A stretch of DNA of 64,000 nucleotides from Conyzicola nivalis_A (GTDB lineage Bacteria; Actinomycetota; Actinomycetes; Actinomycetales; Microbacteriaceae): NCBI RefSeq assembly GCF_040548875.1, contig NZ_JBEPSJ010000001.1:1488001-1552000 (forward strand). Reading direction: 5' to 3'. The translations under genes were made by a program, and so were the position numbers. Positions 1 through 8,385 of the stretch are shown in pieces (positions within the stretch are counted from its first letter, which is position 1; every line of letters begins with the position of its first letter). Below the pieces are notes generated by a model. The model was not told where the DNA came from and did no database searches. It saw only the letters and a program-made list of their open reading frames with translations.

Positions 1-143
1 CGAAAAGTAGCGGCGCGGGTCGTCTCGTCACCCGAATCGAGTGAGCTCTCGGGCGACGCCCGCGAGGTAGCGTCGTTGCATTGTGGTGTGCAGCGTGAGA
101 GAGCTGGACGATGAACAGATGTGACCGCGGCCCCTTGGGATAG

Positions 144-1040
144 GTGATCGCCGTGCCCAGGAGCGGGTCTGCAGCCCGCAAGTTGCCGAAGCGACCGGCG
201 TCCGCTCTCGCGGAGCGGTGGACGACCGTCGACGGTGTCGACGTGTTCTATCGCGAATCGGCCACCCCGGTCGACACTCCCACGATGATGCACGTGCATG
301 GCTTCGGGCTGTCGGGACGCTATCTGCTGCCGACGGCCGAACTGCTCCGCGACGAGTTTCACACCCTCGTTCCCGATCTGCCCGGCTTCGGTCGGAGTGC
401 CAGACCCCCGAAACCTCTCGACGTTCCCGGCCTCGCCCACGCAGCCGCCCGTTTTCTCGACGATCGCGGCGTCGAGACCGCCACCCTCGTCGGCAACTCG
501 ATGGGCTGCCCGGTCATCTGCGAGTTCGCGTACCACTATCCGGAGCGCATCGACCGGGCCATCCTCGTGTCTCCTGCCGGCGGTCGACACAACCAGCCGC
601 TGCAGCGGGCGATGCAGCAGCTCGCCCGCGACGGTCTGCGAGAACCCCCTGCGTTGGTCAGCGTCGCGACCCCCGACTACCTGCGTTTCGGTGTGCCCAG
701 CACGGTGCGGATGTTTCGGGCCTTGACCCGTTATCCGTCGCTCGACCGGCTGTTGGCGCTGCGCATCCCGACGCTCGTCGTCTTGGGGAGCAGGGATCCG
801 CTCATGCCGGGGCCGGAGCGCGTGCGCGAGATCGCCCAGAAGACCGACAACCATGTGCTCGTGGTGGTGATCGAAGGGGCGGCGCACGCCATCAACTTCA
901 GCAACCCGGGCGAGCTCGCGAACGTGATCCGCTTGTTCATGGCCGACAAGCCGATCGTCGACGATCCGCAGTCGCCGGGTGACGCTCACTCCTACGAGAT
1001 CCATCGCGGCACGCTGCATCCGCCCAGCTCTGCTGCTTGA
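144..1040 (+). CDS. Alpha/beta hydrolase
   Basis: A 298-residue cytoplasmic hydrolase of the alpha/beta fold. The nucleophile elbow GNSMG puts the catalytic Ser at residue 119, the oxyanion motif HGFG is at 52-55, and the likely acid and base are Asp218 (GSRDP) and His248 (GAAHAI). There is no signal peptide or membrane segment. The substrate cannot be told from sequence; the family includes esterases, C-C bond hydrolases and haloperoxidase-like enzymes. The start is GTG at 144; an in-frame GTG at 153 is equally possible because neither has a convincing ribosome binding site. It converges on the membrane protein gene that follows. Confidence 0.85.
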   Translation: MIAVPRSGSAARKLPKRPASALAERWTTVDGVDVFYRESATPVDTPTMMHVHGFGLSGRYLLPTAELLRDEFHTLVPDLPGFGRSARPPKPLDVPGLAHAAARFLDDRGVETATLVGNSMGCPVICEFAYHYPERIDRAILVSPAGGRHNQPLQRAMQQLARDGLREPPALVSVATPDYLRFGVPSTVRMFRALTRYPSLDRLLALRIPTLVVLGSRDPLMPGPERVREIAQKTDNHVLVVVIEGAAHAINFSNPGELANVIRLFMADKPIVDDPQSPGDAHSYEIHRGTLHPPSSAA

Positions 1041-1087
1041 CGGCCGCCGAAGAGCTGACCGGCGAACTCCCGCTCAAGCGGACGATG

Positions 1088-1732
1088 CTAGCGGTGCCGC
1101 GTGGCCGAGGGTGGTGGAGCGTCAGCGTCACGGCTGAGCAGAGCCGCGACAAGGAAGCATGCCGCCCCCAACAGGGTGCCGAGATTCGCCCACAGCTCGC
1201 TGACGACTTCGCCGGTTGACGGAGCGACATACGCTCCAATCGCGGAGATGGCGAAGAAGATCGAACCAACCATGTTGAGCCACGTGCACCGCCAGATGCG
1301 GGCGTTCGGATCCCACAGCGTGTCGCGCATCGTCGTCGCAAAAATTGCCAGAACGCCCGCCACAAGAAAACAGGCCGAGCCAAAAACATCCGGTCGCCAG
1401 CCGGTACGAAGGTGGGAGGTGGGGTGCAATGCGTTGAGTAGAGCCTGCGTGGTGCTCAGATTGAAGAACAGAGTGCCGCCGAACTGCACCACGGCCGCCC
1501 ACCAGTCGAGTGCATCGGCTCGCGTCACGTCGCGACGCGGGCGTCTGCTCATGGCCAGTTGGATGAATGCGGCTGCGGTGAAGAAAAGCGCCCCCGTGAA
1601 GAAGATGAGATCGGTGACGACCACGTCGATAAGATCGCTGGCCGACAACACCGCGCCGGCCACGAACAGAAGTGAGCCGACGGCGAATCCCCAGGACTCC
1701 CGACGAAGGCGGATGGTGCGCGAGACCGGCAT
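1088..1732 (-). CDS. Six-helix integral membrane protein, possibly YrhK-like
   Basis: 214 residues with about six hydrophobic segments (roughly 14-35, 38-62, 82-100, 110-130, 148-168, 180-200) separated by short charged loops. The repeated pattern of a Gly-Ser followed by an aromatic-rich helix (GSACFLVAG, GSIFFAISAIG) resembles YrhK-type membrane domains, but this is a weak resemblance. Base composition is a little less GC-rich than neighbours. No function is assigned. The ATG at 1732 has a TAGCGT hexamer six bases upstream and no Shine-Dalgarno, so the mRNA is probably leaderless. Confidence 0.75.
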   Translation of the reverse strand: MPVSRTIRLRRESWGFAVGSLLFVAGAVLSASDLIDVVVTDLIFFTGALFFTAAAFIQLAMSRRPRRDVTRADALDWWAAVVQFGGTLFFNLSTTQALLNALHPTSHLRTGWRPDVFGSACFLVAGVLAIFATTMRDTLWDPNARIWRCTWLNMVGSIFFAISAIGAYVAPSTGEVVSELWANLGTLLGAACFLVAALLSRDADAPPPSATRHR

Positions 1733-1738
1733 GGGTCG

Positions 1739-1744
1739 ACGCTA
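1739..1744 (-). promoter_or_regulatory. -10 hexamer TAGCGT of a leaderless gene
   Basis: TAGCGT matches TANNNT and ends six bases before the ATG at 1732. There is no ribosome binding site. Confidence 0.55.
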
Positions 1745-1820
1745 AATCGCGGCTGGCTCGATGACCTCATCCTGTCGGGATGACGAGTCGATATTCGGCC
1801 GGTCCGGGGCTTGACGCGTT

Positions 1821-1837
1821 ACTTGTTTTTTGCAAGT
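1821..1837. promoter_or_regulatory. Inverted repeat, candidate HxlR operator
   Basis: ACTTG-N7-CAAGT (spacer TTTTTTG), in the space between the divergent membrane-protein gene and the VOC/HxlR pair, about 40 bases before the VOC start. Its symmetry and T-rich centre suit a dimeric winged-helix repressor, so the HxlR product of this operon is the natural candidate binder. This is inference from position. Confidence 0.45.
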
Positions 1838-1878
1838 GTGTTCTCGTCCGCAAACGGAACCGAGACAAGGAGTAAGCG

Positions 1879-2313
1879 ATGACCGCAATGTTCGTCAATC
1901 TGCCGGTGACCGACCTGGAGCGCGCGAAGGCGTTCTACACGGCGATCGGCTTCACCATCAATCCGCTGTTCACCGACCACAACGCCGCGTGCGTGGTCGT
2001 CGAAGAAGACCACAGCGCGTTCATGATCCTGACGCGCGACTTCTTCCAGACCTTCACCGACCTGCCGATCGGCGACCCGACCAAGGCACCCACCGTGTCC
2101 ACCGCGATCTTCGTCGACACCAGGGAGAAGGTCGACGAAGCCGTCTCCCGCGGCCTGGACACCGGAGGCTCGGAACCGCGCCCCGCCAGCGACTACGGCT
2201 TCATGTACCAGCGCCAGCTGACCGACCCCGACGGCAACCTGCTCGAGTTCGGCTACATGGACCCCGTCGCCGCCGAACAGGGCCCCGAGGCCTTCGCCAA
2301 GCAGCAGGCCTGA
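1879..2313 (+). CDS. VOC (glyoxalase/bleomycin resistance fold) family protein
   Basis: 144 residues with the two beta-alpha-beta-beta-beta modules of the vicinal oxygen chelate superfamily: the N-terminal FVNLPVTDLERAKAFYTAIG stretch and the C-terminal TDPDGNLLEFGYMD strand. Members act as metal-dependent isomerases, dioxygenases or drug-binding proteins; the substrate here is unknown. A good ribosome binding site (AAGGAGTAAGCG) precedes the ATG. The HxlR-family gene starts four bases after its stop, so the two form an operon, a common pairing in which the regulator controls the VOC protein. Confidence 0.85.
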   Translation: MTAMFVNLPVTDLERAKAFYTAIGFTINPLFTDHNAACVVVEEDHSAFMILTRDFFQTFTDLPIGDPTKAPTVSTAIFVDTREKVDEAVSRGLDTGGSEPRPASDYGFMYQRQLTDPDGNLLEFGYMDPVAAEQGPEAFAKQQA

Positions 2314-2317
2314 GCCG

Positions 2318-2959
2318 GTGGCCGCGCGCGACTACGGGCAGTACTCCGGCATCACCCGCGCCATGGAGCTCGTGGGGGAACGCTGGGCTTTGCTCATCGT
2401 GCGCGACCTGCTCGTCGGGCCTCGCCGCTACGGAGAGCTCGGTGCGGGTCTCCCCCGCATCCCGAGCAACATCCTGGCGGCGAGGCTCAAAGAATTGCAG
2501 GCGGCCGGCATCATCCGCCGGGCGCCGCGCTCACGCGTGATCGTCTACGAGCTGACCCCCTACGGTCGCGAACTCGAGCCGGTCGTGCTCGCCCTTGGCG
2601 CCTGGGGATTCAAGGCTCTGGATGAACCGAGGGAGGAGCAGATCATTACCCCCGACTCGATGACGATGGATCTGCGCACCGCCTTCCGTCCGCTCGTGGC
2701 GGCAGGGCTACCCGCGACCGCCTATGCGGCCCGGTTCGGGGTAGCCGAGCTGCTTATCCGGGTCGAGGGCGGGGAACTGGACGTGAGCCGCGGCGACGGC
2801 GAGGCCGACCTCGCCTTCGCCGCGGGTCCGGACATCCGCCGGCTCATCTCCGGCCAGCTCGCCCCCGAGCGCGCGATCTCGACCGGGGTGGTCGAGGTGC
2901 TGCGCGGGCGGGGCGAGCTGCTGACGAGGTTTGCGAGCACGTTCCACATTGCGGCGTGA
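2318..2959 (+). CDS. HxlR-family winged-helix transcriptional regulator
   Basis: 213 residues. The N-terminal 100 residues are a typical HxlR winged helix (GERWALLIVRDLLVGPRRYGEL, then an IPSNILAARLKELQAAGII recognition helix and a VYELTPYGREL wing). The C-terminal half (about residues 110-213) resembles an SCP2-like lipid-binding domain seen in many longer HxlR proteins and may bind a hydrophobic ligand. The GTG start lies four bases after the VOC stop, so translation is probably coupled. The ACTTG-N7-CAAGT palindrome upstream of the operon is a plausible target. The effector is unknown. Confidence 0.85.
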   Translation: MAARDYGQYSGITRAMELVGERWALLIVRDLLVGPRRYGELGAGLPRIPSNILAARLKELQAAGIIRRAPRSRVIVYELTPYGRELEPVVLALGAWGFKALDEPREEQIITPDSMTMDLRTAFRPLVAAGLPATAYAARFGVAELLIRVEGGELDVSRGDGEADLAFAAGPDIRRLISGQLAPERAISTGVVEVLRGRGELLTRFASTFHIAA

Positions 2960-2980
2960 ACCGAGTCCACGCACTCCCCC

Positions 2981-3454
2981 TCAGGCCGAAACCAGCAGGA
3001 CATCGAGCCTGCTGTAGCCCTCCTCCATGCCGGCGCTCATGCCCTGATCGATCATGTCCTGCATGTTCTCGAGCGACGGGAACACGCTGCGGCCGATGAT
3101 GCGCGAGCGCCCGCCGGGGAGGTCTTCGAACCGCATGATGTCGAGGCTCACCTGGTCGGGCGCGCCGTCCCATTCGAAGGTCTGGATGATCATCTCGCCC
3201 GGCCGCGCGGTGTGAATAGCGCCGCGAAAGGCGTACTCGGCGTCGTCGTCCTTTTGAACGAAGCGGTAGACGCCGCCGGACCGATGGTCCCACTCGGTGA
3301 CTTTCGTCTCGTACTTGCTGGGGCCGATCCAACGGCTGTACACGTCGGGGTCGGCGTGCGCAGCATAGACGGCCGCTGCCGGTGCGTCGAATTCTCGCAC
3401 GGTGTCGATGAGTGGCTGACCCGGCAGCGTTTCGACGGTGAGGGCGTTGCTCAT
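2981..3454 (-). CDS. SRPBCC/AHSA1 family protein
   Basis: 157 residues of the START/Bet v1 (AHSA1) fold: an N-terminal strand with IDTVREFDAPAAAVYAAHAD, a WIGP motif, and the C-terminal helix ENMQDMIDQGMSAGMEEGYS. These proteins bind small hydrophobic molecules in an internal cavity; actinobacterial members are usually encoded behind an ArsR regulator, as here. The ATG at 3454 shares an ATGA overlap with the stop of the upstream ArsR gene and has a strong ribosome binding site (AAGGAG). The open frame continues upstream into the ArsR gene, but that part is out of frame with a real protein. Confidence 0.85.
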   Translation of the reverse strand: MSNALTVETLPGQPLIDTVREFDAPAAAVYAAHADPDVYSRWIGPSKYETKVTEWDHRSGGVYRFVQKDDDAEYAFRGAIHTARPGEMIIQTFEWDGAPDQVSLDIMRFEDLPGGRSRIIGRSVFPSLENMQDMIDQGMSAGMEEGYSRLDVLLVSA

Positions 3455-3792
3455 GATTCCTTCTCCTTCTTCGGTGGGGAAGCTGCGAGAACGGCGTCCA
3501 GCCGTCGGTAGGCAGCCTCCGCTTGCAGGCGATAGCGGTCGATCCACTCGGTGAGCTGCTCCAGCGCGGCGGCATCGAGATGCACCGGGCGACGCTGCGC
3601 ATCGCGCGAGCGCGTCACCAGCCCCGCCCTTTCGAGCACGGCGATGTGCCTCGACACCGCCTGCTTCGAGATAGCGAACGGCTCGGCGAGTTCGTTGACG
3701 GTCGCGGATCCGGTGCTGAGGCTCGCGACGATCGCTCGACGCACGGGATCGGCGAGCGCCAGGAACGCGTCGTCGAGTCGAGCGCTGTCCAC
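3451..3792 (-). CDS. ArsR-family winged-helix regulator
   Basis: 113 residues with the ArsR winged helix: DDAFLALADPVRRAIVASLS, then TVNELAEPFAISKQAVSRHI recognition helix and a wing carrying the RRPVHLDAAAL segment. No metal-binding cysteine box is visible, so it belongs to the non-metal ArsR group that regulates AHSA1 genes. The start chosen is GTG at 3792, with AGGAG seven bases upstream; an ATG further upstream at 3858 would run through the operator and is less likely. It is translationally coupled to the SRPBCC gene (ATGA). Confidence 0.85.
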   Translation of the reverse strand: MDSARLDDAFLALADPVRRAIVASLSTGSATVNELAEPFAISKQAVSRHIAVLERAGLVTRSRDAQRRPVHLDAAALEQLTEWIDRYRLQAEAAYRRLDAVLAASPPKKEKES

Positions 3793-3810
3793 TATGCAAC
3801 TCCTATGTTT

Positions 3811-3828
3811 ATCAACCGATGTGTTGAT
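3811..3828. promoter_or_regulatory. ArsR operator candidate
   Basis: ATCAAC-N6-GTTGAT, a perfect 6-bp inverted repeat 18 bases before the ArsR start. Its position over the likely promoter suggests autoregulation by the ArsR product. Confidence 0.55.
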
Positions 3829-3891
3829 TAACGTACCGCTTTCAGTGCATGCGGTCAAGCGGTCTCGCGAACCAACCCGCCGTGCCGACCC

Positions 3892-5241
3892 TCAGATCAC
3901 GCCCAACGCCAGCATCGCGTCGGCGACACGGGTGAACCCCGCGATGTTCGCGCCCGCGACATAGTTTCCGGGCGAGCCGTATTCGTCGGCGGTCTCGAGG
4001 CATCGGTCGTGGATGCCTCGCATGATGTTCGAGAGGCGATCCTCGGTGTACTCGAACGACCACGAGTCACGCGACGCGTTCTGCTGCATCTCCAGAGCGC
4101 TCGTGGCGACCCCTCCGGCGTTCACCGCTTTCGCCGGCGCGAACTGGATCTGCGCTTCACCGAACAGCTTGATCGCGGCCGGCGTCGTCGGCATGTTCGC
4201 GCCCTCCGCCACGATGCGGCAGCCATTGCGGATCAGCTCGGCGGCGCCCGTGGCGGTCAGTTCGTTCTGCGTCGCGCAGGGCAGAGCGATCTCGCAGGGC
4301 ACGTCCCAGATGGAACCGTCGGCGACGAACGTCGCGTTTCCGCCGCGCAACTCCACGTATTCGGAGATGCGGCCGCGCCTGACGTTCTTGATCTCCTTGA
4401 GGAGTTCGACGTCGATGCCCGCCTCGTCGACGACGTACCCGCTCGAATCCGAGCAGGCGATGACTACGCCGCCCAGCTGGTGAACCTTGTCGATGGCGTA
4501 GATCGCCACGTTGCCCGATCCGGAGACCACCACCTTCTTGCCCTCGATGCTGCTCCCTGCCGCGCGCAGCATCTCGTCGACGAAGAACACGGTTCCGTAT
4601 CCCGTCGCCTCGGTTCGCACCTGCGAACCGCCCCAACTGAGTCCCTTGCCGGTCAACGTGCCGGACTCGTATCGGTTGGTGATCCGCTTGTACTGCCCGA
4701 ACATGTAGCCGAGCTCGCGCCCGCCGACTCCGATATCCCCGGCCGGCACGTCGGTGTACTCGCCGAGGTGCCGGTAGAGCTCGGTCATGAACGACTGGCA
4801 GAAGCGCATGACCTCGGCGTCGGTCCTCCCCTTCGGGTCGAAGTCGGAGCCGCCCTTTCCGCCCCCGATGGGAAGCCCGGTGAGTGCGTTCTTGAAGATC
4901 TGCTCGAACCCCAGGAACTTCACGATTCCGAGATAGACGCTGGGGTGGAACCGCAGCCCGCCCTTGTAGGGCCCGAGCGTCGAGCTGAACTCCACGCGGA
5001 ACCCGCGGTTGACCTCGATCTCGCCGCCGTCGGTGACCCACGGGACCCGGAAGATGATCTGTCGCTCGGGTTCGCAGAGTCGCCGGATGACCGCAGAATC
5101 GGCATACTGCGGATGCTTCGCCACCACCGGCCCGAGGCTCTCGAGTACTTCGCGCACGGCCTGGTGGAACTCCGCCTCGCCCGGGTTGCGGCTGAGGACC
5201 TCCTCGAAAACGGGCACGAGTCTTTGGTCGAGAACTGGCAT
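3892..5241 (-). CDS. gdhA: NADP-specific glutamate dehydrogenase
   Basis: 449 residues, the usual length for the hexameric family-I enzyme that converts 2-oxoglutarate and ammonium to glutamate with NADPH. The substrate-binding segment GGGKGGSDFDP and the PAGDIGVGGRELGYMFGQYK block are present, as is the Rossmann motif VVVSGSGNVAIYAIDK. A strong ribosome binding site (GGAGG) precedes the ATG. It is probably monocistronic, diverging from the ABC exporter operon. Confidence 0.97.
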   Translation of the reverse strand: MPVLDQRLVPVFEEVLSRNPGEAEFHQAVREVLESLGPVVAKHPQYADSAVIRRLCEPERQIIFRVPWVTDGGEIEVNRGFRVEFSSTLGPYKGGLRFHPSVYLGIVKFLGFEQIFKNALTGLPIGGGKGGSDFDPKGRTDAEVMRFCQSFMTELYRHLGEYTDVPAGDIGVGGRELGYMFGQYKRITNRYESGTLTGKGLSWGGSQVRTEATGYGTVFFVDEMLRAAGSSIEGKKVVVSGSGNVAIYAIDKVHQLGGVVIACSDSSGYVVDEAGIDVELLKEIKNVRRGRISEYVELRGGNATFVADGSIWDVPCEIALPCATQNELTATGAAELIRNGCRIVAEGANMPTTPAAIKLFGEAQIQFAPAKAVNAGGVATSALEMQQNASRDSWSFEYTEDRLSNIMRGIHDRCLETADEYGSPGNYVAGANIAGFTRVADAMLALGVI

Positions 5242-5372
5242 TGAGACCTCCTGAGCGAAACCTTCACCCTACCCAGTACCCAGGTACAAGACGTCGCGCA
5301 GACGCTGCACTGTCGTCCGATGTGCAGGCCGCTGCGCCTCTTTAGCCTCGTCAGTATGCGAAGGGAAAGCAC

Positions 5373-6302
5373 GTGATTACAGCAGAGGCGCTCGTGAAGC
5401 GTTACGGCACCAAGGTCGCCGTCGATTCGATCGACTTCTCGGTGAGGCCCGGCCAGGTCACGGGTTTCCTGGGCCCGAACGGGGCGGGCAAGTCCACCAC
5501 GATGAGGATGATCGTCGGTCTCGACCGCCCGACCGCGGGACGGGTCGAGGTGAACGGCCGCCCGTACCGCGAGCACCGCGCACCGCTTCGAGAGGTCGGA
5601 GTGCTGCTCGACGCGAAGGCGGCGCACGCAGGCCGGTCGGCCTACAAGCACCTGCTCTCCATCGCGGCAACACACGGAATCGGGGCCAAGCGGGTGCGCG
5701 AGGTCATCGGCCTTGCCGGCCTTGATTCGGTCGCAGGAAAGCGTGTGGGCGGATTCTCGCTCGGCATGGGCCAGCGGCTCGGAATCGCGACCGCGCTGCT
5801 GGGCGACCCGGCCACGATCATCCTCGACGAACCGGTGAACGGTCTCGATCCGGAGGGCGTGCGGTGGGTGCGAACGCTCATGCGCAGCCTGGCCGCCGAG
5901 GGCCGCACGGTGCTGCTCTCATCGCATCTGATGAGCGAGATGGCTCAGACCGCTGACCGCCTCATCGTCATAGGCCGCGGTAGGATTCTGGCGGATGACG
6001 CCATCGGAGATGTCATCTCGGGTGCTACACGTTCCACGACCAGGGTGCGTACGCGAGAGACGGAACGACTGATGGCGACGATCGCCGCGCCGGGCGTCGT
6101 CGTCTCCCTGCTAGCGGATGGTGCGATCGAAATCACGGGACTGACCGCCGAGCAGGTCGCTGTCGCAGCCTCTGCGGCAGGCATCGTGCTGCACGAGGTC
6201 GCATCCGTCTCGGGTTCGCTCGAAGAGGCGTACATCGCCCTGACGGCGGGCGAGGTCGAATACCGATCGTCGAATATCGTGCAGGAAGGGGCAGTCAGAT
6301 GA
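5373..6302 (+). CDS. ABC transporter ATP-binding protein (drug/antibiotic export type)
   Basis: 309 residues. Walker A GPNGAGKST at 34-42, a degenerate signature SLGMGQ in place of LSGGQ, Walker B IILDEPVNGLDP, and a switch His in LLSSHLMSE. The long C-terminal tail after the ATPase core is typical of DrrA/CcmA-like exporters. The start is GTG at 5373 behind AAGGGAAAG. The stop overlaps the permease start (ATGA). Together with the permease and the two-component genes it forms an operon, the arrangement seen for antibiotic or envelope-stress export modules. Confidence 0.93.
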   Translation: MITAEALVKRYGTKVAVDSIDFSVRPGQVTGFLGPNGAGKSTTMRMIVGLDRPTAGRVEVNGRPYREHRAPLREVGVLLDAKAAHAGRSAYKHLLSIAATHGIGAKRVREVIGLAGLDSVAGKRVGGFSLGMGQRLGIATALLGDPATIILDEPVNGLDPEGVRWVRTLMRSLAAEGRTVLLSSHLMSEMAQTADRLIVIGRGRILADDAIGDVISGATRSTTRVRTRETERLMATIAAPGVVVSLLADGAIEITGLTAEQVAVAASAAGIVLHEVASVSGSLEEAYIALTAGEVEYRSSNIVQEGAVR

Positions 6303-7141
6303 GCACACTCGAGACGCGGCACACGGATGTCGCCCCCGACCACGACCGGCTGAGCTTCGGCCGGGTCATGCGGTCGGAGTTCATCAAGATCACAAGCCTC
6401 CGCTCGACCGTGGGGCTCCTGCTCGCGATCGTCGCCCTGGGCATGGGCACGAGCGTTATTCTCGGGCTGACGATCAAAGACGCCGGCCTGCCCAGCGCAG
6501 CCTCGGTCGGGTTCATGCTCGACCAGGTCACCATCGGCACCGTCTTGTTCGGGCAGCTCATCGCCGGAGTGCTCGGGGTGCTCGTGATCAGCGCGGAGTA
6601 CTCGAGCGGAACCATCCAGACGACGCTCATCGCGGTGCCGTCCCGACTGGCCGTGCTCTTCGCCAAGGCGATCGTGCTGTTCCTCTCGGTGGCGGCGGCC
6701 GCGTCGGTGGCGCTGTTCGGGTCGTGGGCGGTGACCTACCCGATGCTCGCCGCCTACGGGCTCGAGATCGGGCTGACCGAGCCCGGGGTGGTGCTCGCTC
6801 TCGTCGGTGGCGCCGTCTACGTCGGCTTCGCCGCGGTGCTCGGCCTCGGTATCGGCACCCTGCTGCGCGCGGTCGCGGCCGGCGTCGCGACCGTCATCTC
6901 GGTGATCCTGCTGCTGCCGATCATCCTCTCGGTGATCCCGGCGTCAGATGTGGTGCGAAGCATCCACCTCCTCTCCATGTCGAAGGCGGGCGACGCCTTG
7001 ACCAATACCGCGGACGGCACGGCGTTCGTCGATCTCGCAGACGGGTACGTCAGCCCGGCGGCCGGATTGCTGATCGCGGCCGTCTGGGCTCTCGCCTTCC
7101 TCGTGATCGGCGCCGTGCGGCTGCGCAAGAAGGACGCCTGA
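6299..7141 (+). CDS. ABC-2 type transporter permease
   Basis: 280 residues with about six transmembrane helices (first near 37-58, last near 255-275), consistent with the membrane half of an ABC-2 exporter. The N-terminal RVMRSEFIKITSLRSTVGLL segment is characteristic of actinobacterial ABC-2 permeases. It overlaps the ATPase stop by ATGA. Its own TGA is nested in a CTGA tetranucleotide that appears to start the kinase. The substrate is unknown. Confidence 0.92.
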   Translation: MSTLETRHTDVAPDHDRLSFGRVMRSEFIKITSLRSTVGLLLAIVALGMGTSVILGLTIKDAGLPSAASVGFMLDQVTIGTVLFGQLIAGVLGVLVISAEYSSGTIQTTLIAVPSRLAVLFAKAIVLFLSVAAAASVALFGSWAVTYPMLAAYGLEIGLTEPGVVLALVGGAVYVGFAAVLGLGIGTLLRAVAAGVATVISVILLLPIILSVIPASDVVRSIHLLSMSKAGDALTNTADGTAFVDLADGYVSPAAGLLIAAVWALAFLVIGAVRLRKKDA

Positions 7142-8385
7142 TCTCCCCGCGAATCGGGTCGCGCGGTGCCTCGATCGAGGCGCCGCGCGATCGCCGTGCC
7201 TTCCCGCTCTGGGACGCGCTGAATGTTGCCGCGTACGGCGCGCTCGCCGTCGGCCTGGCTCTGCTCTCGGTCGAGCCGCCGCACGCGACTCCCCTCTGGG
7301 CGATGATCGTGCTCGTACTCTGCGGCCTGGTGGTTCTCGCCGTGGGCCGGCGGTATCCGCGTCTGGCCTTCGCCGGCGTGATGGTGCTGTCGGTGCTGTC
7401 GCTCGCGGCCGGGTCCGGCGCCGAGGTGCTGCTCGCCGTCGTGGCCGTGTACCTCGCCGGGGTCTGGCGGGGAGGAGCGGCGGCCTGGGTCAGTTTCGGT
7501 GTGGCAATGGTCGCCGGCGCGCTCGGAGCGTTCGCCCTCACCCTCCGGGGAACCGTCGGACCCCCGATTCTCGGCCTGCAGCCGCCACTGCTCGCCCGCG
7601 ACACGGTGGCCGACTGGGCGAACTTTTATGTGGTGATCGCCGTCGCACTGCTGATAGCGACCCTGCTCGGCATCAATGTCGGGCACCGGCGCCGGCACAT
7701 CGGCGAGCTGGTCGACCGCGCCGAACGACTCGCGCGCGAACGCGACCAGCAGGCCGAGACGGCGCGAGCCCTCGAGCGGGAGCGCATCGCCCGAGAGATG
7801 CACGACGTGATCGCGCACAGCCTCTCCGTCATGATCGCGATCTCCGACGGAGCGCACGCCGCGGCCGACGAACGACCGGACGTCGCGAAGGAGGCGATCG
7901 GCCGCGTCGCCGATACCGGCCGGAGGACCCTCGGAGAGGTGCGTCGCCTGCTCGGGTCTGTGCGCGACGATCGCGGCACCGAGGCGGCCGAGCACGCGCC
8001 GCAGCCCGACGCGTCGCAGCTGGCGTCGCTGGTGACCGAGTTCGTGGCGGCCGGCCTTCCAGCTCGCCTGGTCGTCACCGGTTCACCGTCGACCGATCCG
8101 GCGATCGGCCTAACCGTCTACCGCATCGTGCAGGAGTCGCTCACGAACGTTCTGCGCCACGGTCGGCGGGTGCGGTCCGCGACGGTCACGGTGACGTGGA
8201 TGCCGGAGGAAGTCACCATCGTCGTGCACGACACCGCGGCGGCGGTTGCCGAGTCATCGAACGCCGGTCGGGGAATCGTCGGGATGCGCGAACGGGTGGC
8301 GATGTACGACGGCGTGATCGAGGCGGGGCCTCATGAAGAGGGCGGATGGCGCGTCCTGGCGCGACTGCAATGGGAGGAGCGATGA
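7138..8385 (+). CDS. Sensor histidine kinase (NarL-partner, HisKA_3 type)
   Basis: About 415 residues. Five to six transmembrane helices (roughly 28-45, 53-70, 76-92, 96-110, 117-135, 162-180) precede a coiled coil and the dimerisation helix REMHDVIAHSLS, with the phospho-accepting His near residue 222. An N-box (YRIVQESLTNVLRHG) and a G-box (GRGIVGMRERV) follow. No ATG, GTG or TTG occurs in frame before the first helix. The only initiator-like codon is CTG at 7138, which overlaps the permease stop as CTGA, mirroring the ATGA overlaps on both sides. The first in-frame ATG (7302) would delete the first helix, so a CTG start is preferred. Confidence 0.85.
   Translation: MISPRIGSRGASIEAPRDRRAFPLWDALNVAAYGALAVGLALLSVEPPHATPLWAMIVLVLCGLVVLAVGRRYPRLAFAGVMVLSVLSLAAGSGAEVLLAVVAVYLAGVWRGGAAAWVSFGVAMVAGALGAFALTLRGTVGPPILGLQPPLLARDTVADWANFYVVIAVALLIATLLGINVGHRRRHIGELVDRAERLARERDQQAETARALERERIAREMHDVIAHSLSVMIAISDGAHAAADERPDVAKEAIGRVADTGRRTLGEVRRLLGSVRDDRGTEAAEHAPQPDASQLASLVTEFVAAGLPARLVVTGSPSTDPAIGLTVYRIVQESLTNVLRHGRRVRSATVTVTWMPEEVTIVVHDTAAAVAESSNAGRGIVGMRERVAMYDGVIEAGPHEEGGWRVLARLQWEER
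7159..7190. repeat. 32-bp near-perfect palindrome
   Basis: Two 16-base arms meet with no spacer around the centre TCGATCGA; only one base pair is mismatched (a G-U pair if transcribed). It lies 18 bases after the permease stop, inside the predicted first codons of the kinase gene. Confidence 0.7.

Noticed and set aside
1101..1745. Plus-strand 214-codon frame opposite the six-helix membrane gene
   Set aside because: It lacks domain features and is Arg/Ala/Thr-rich as expected of antisense; the minus strand encodes regular membrane helices with a promoter.
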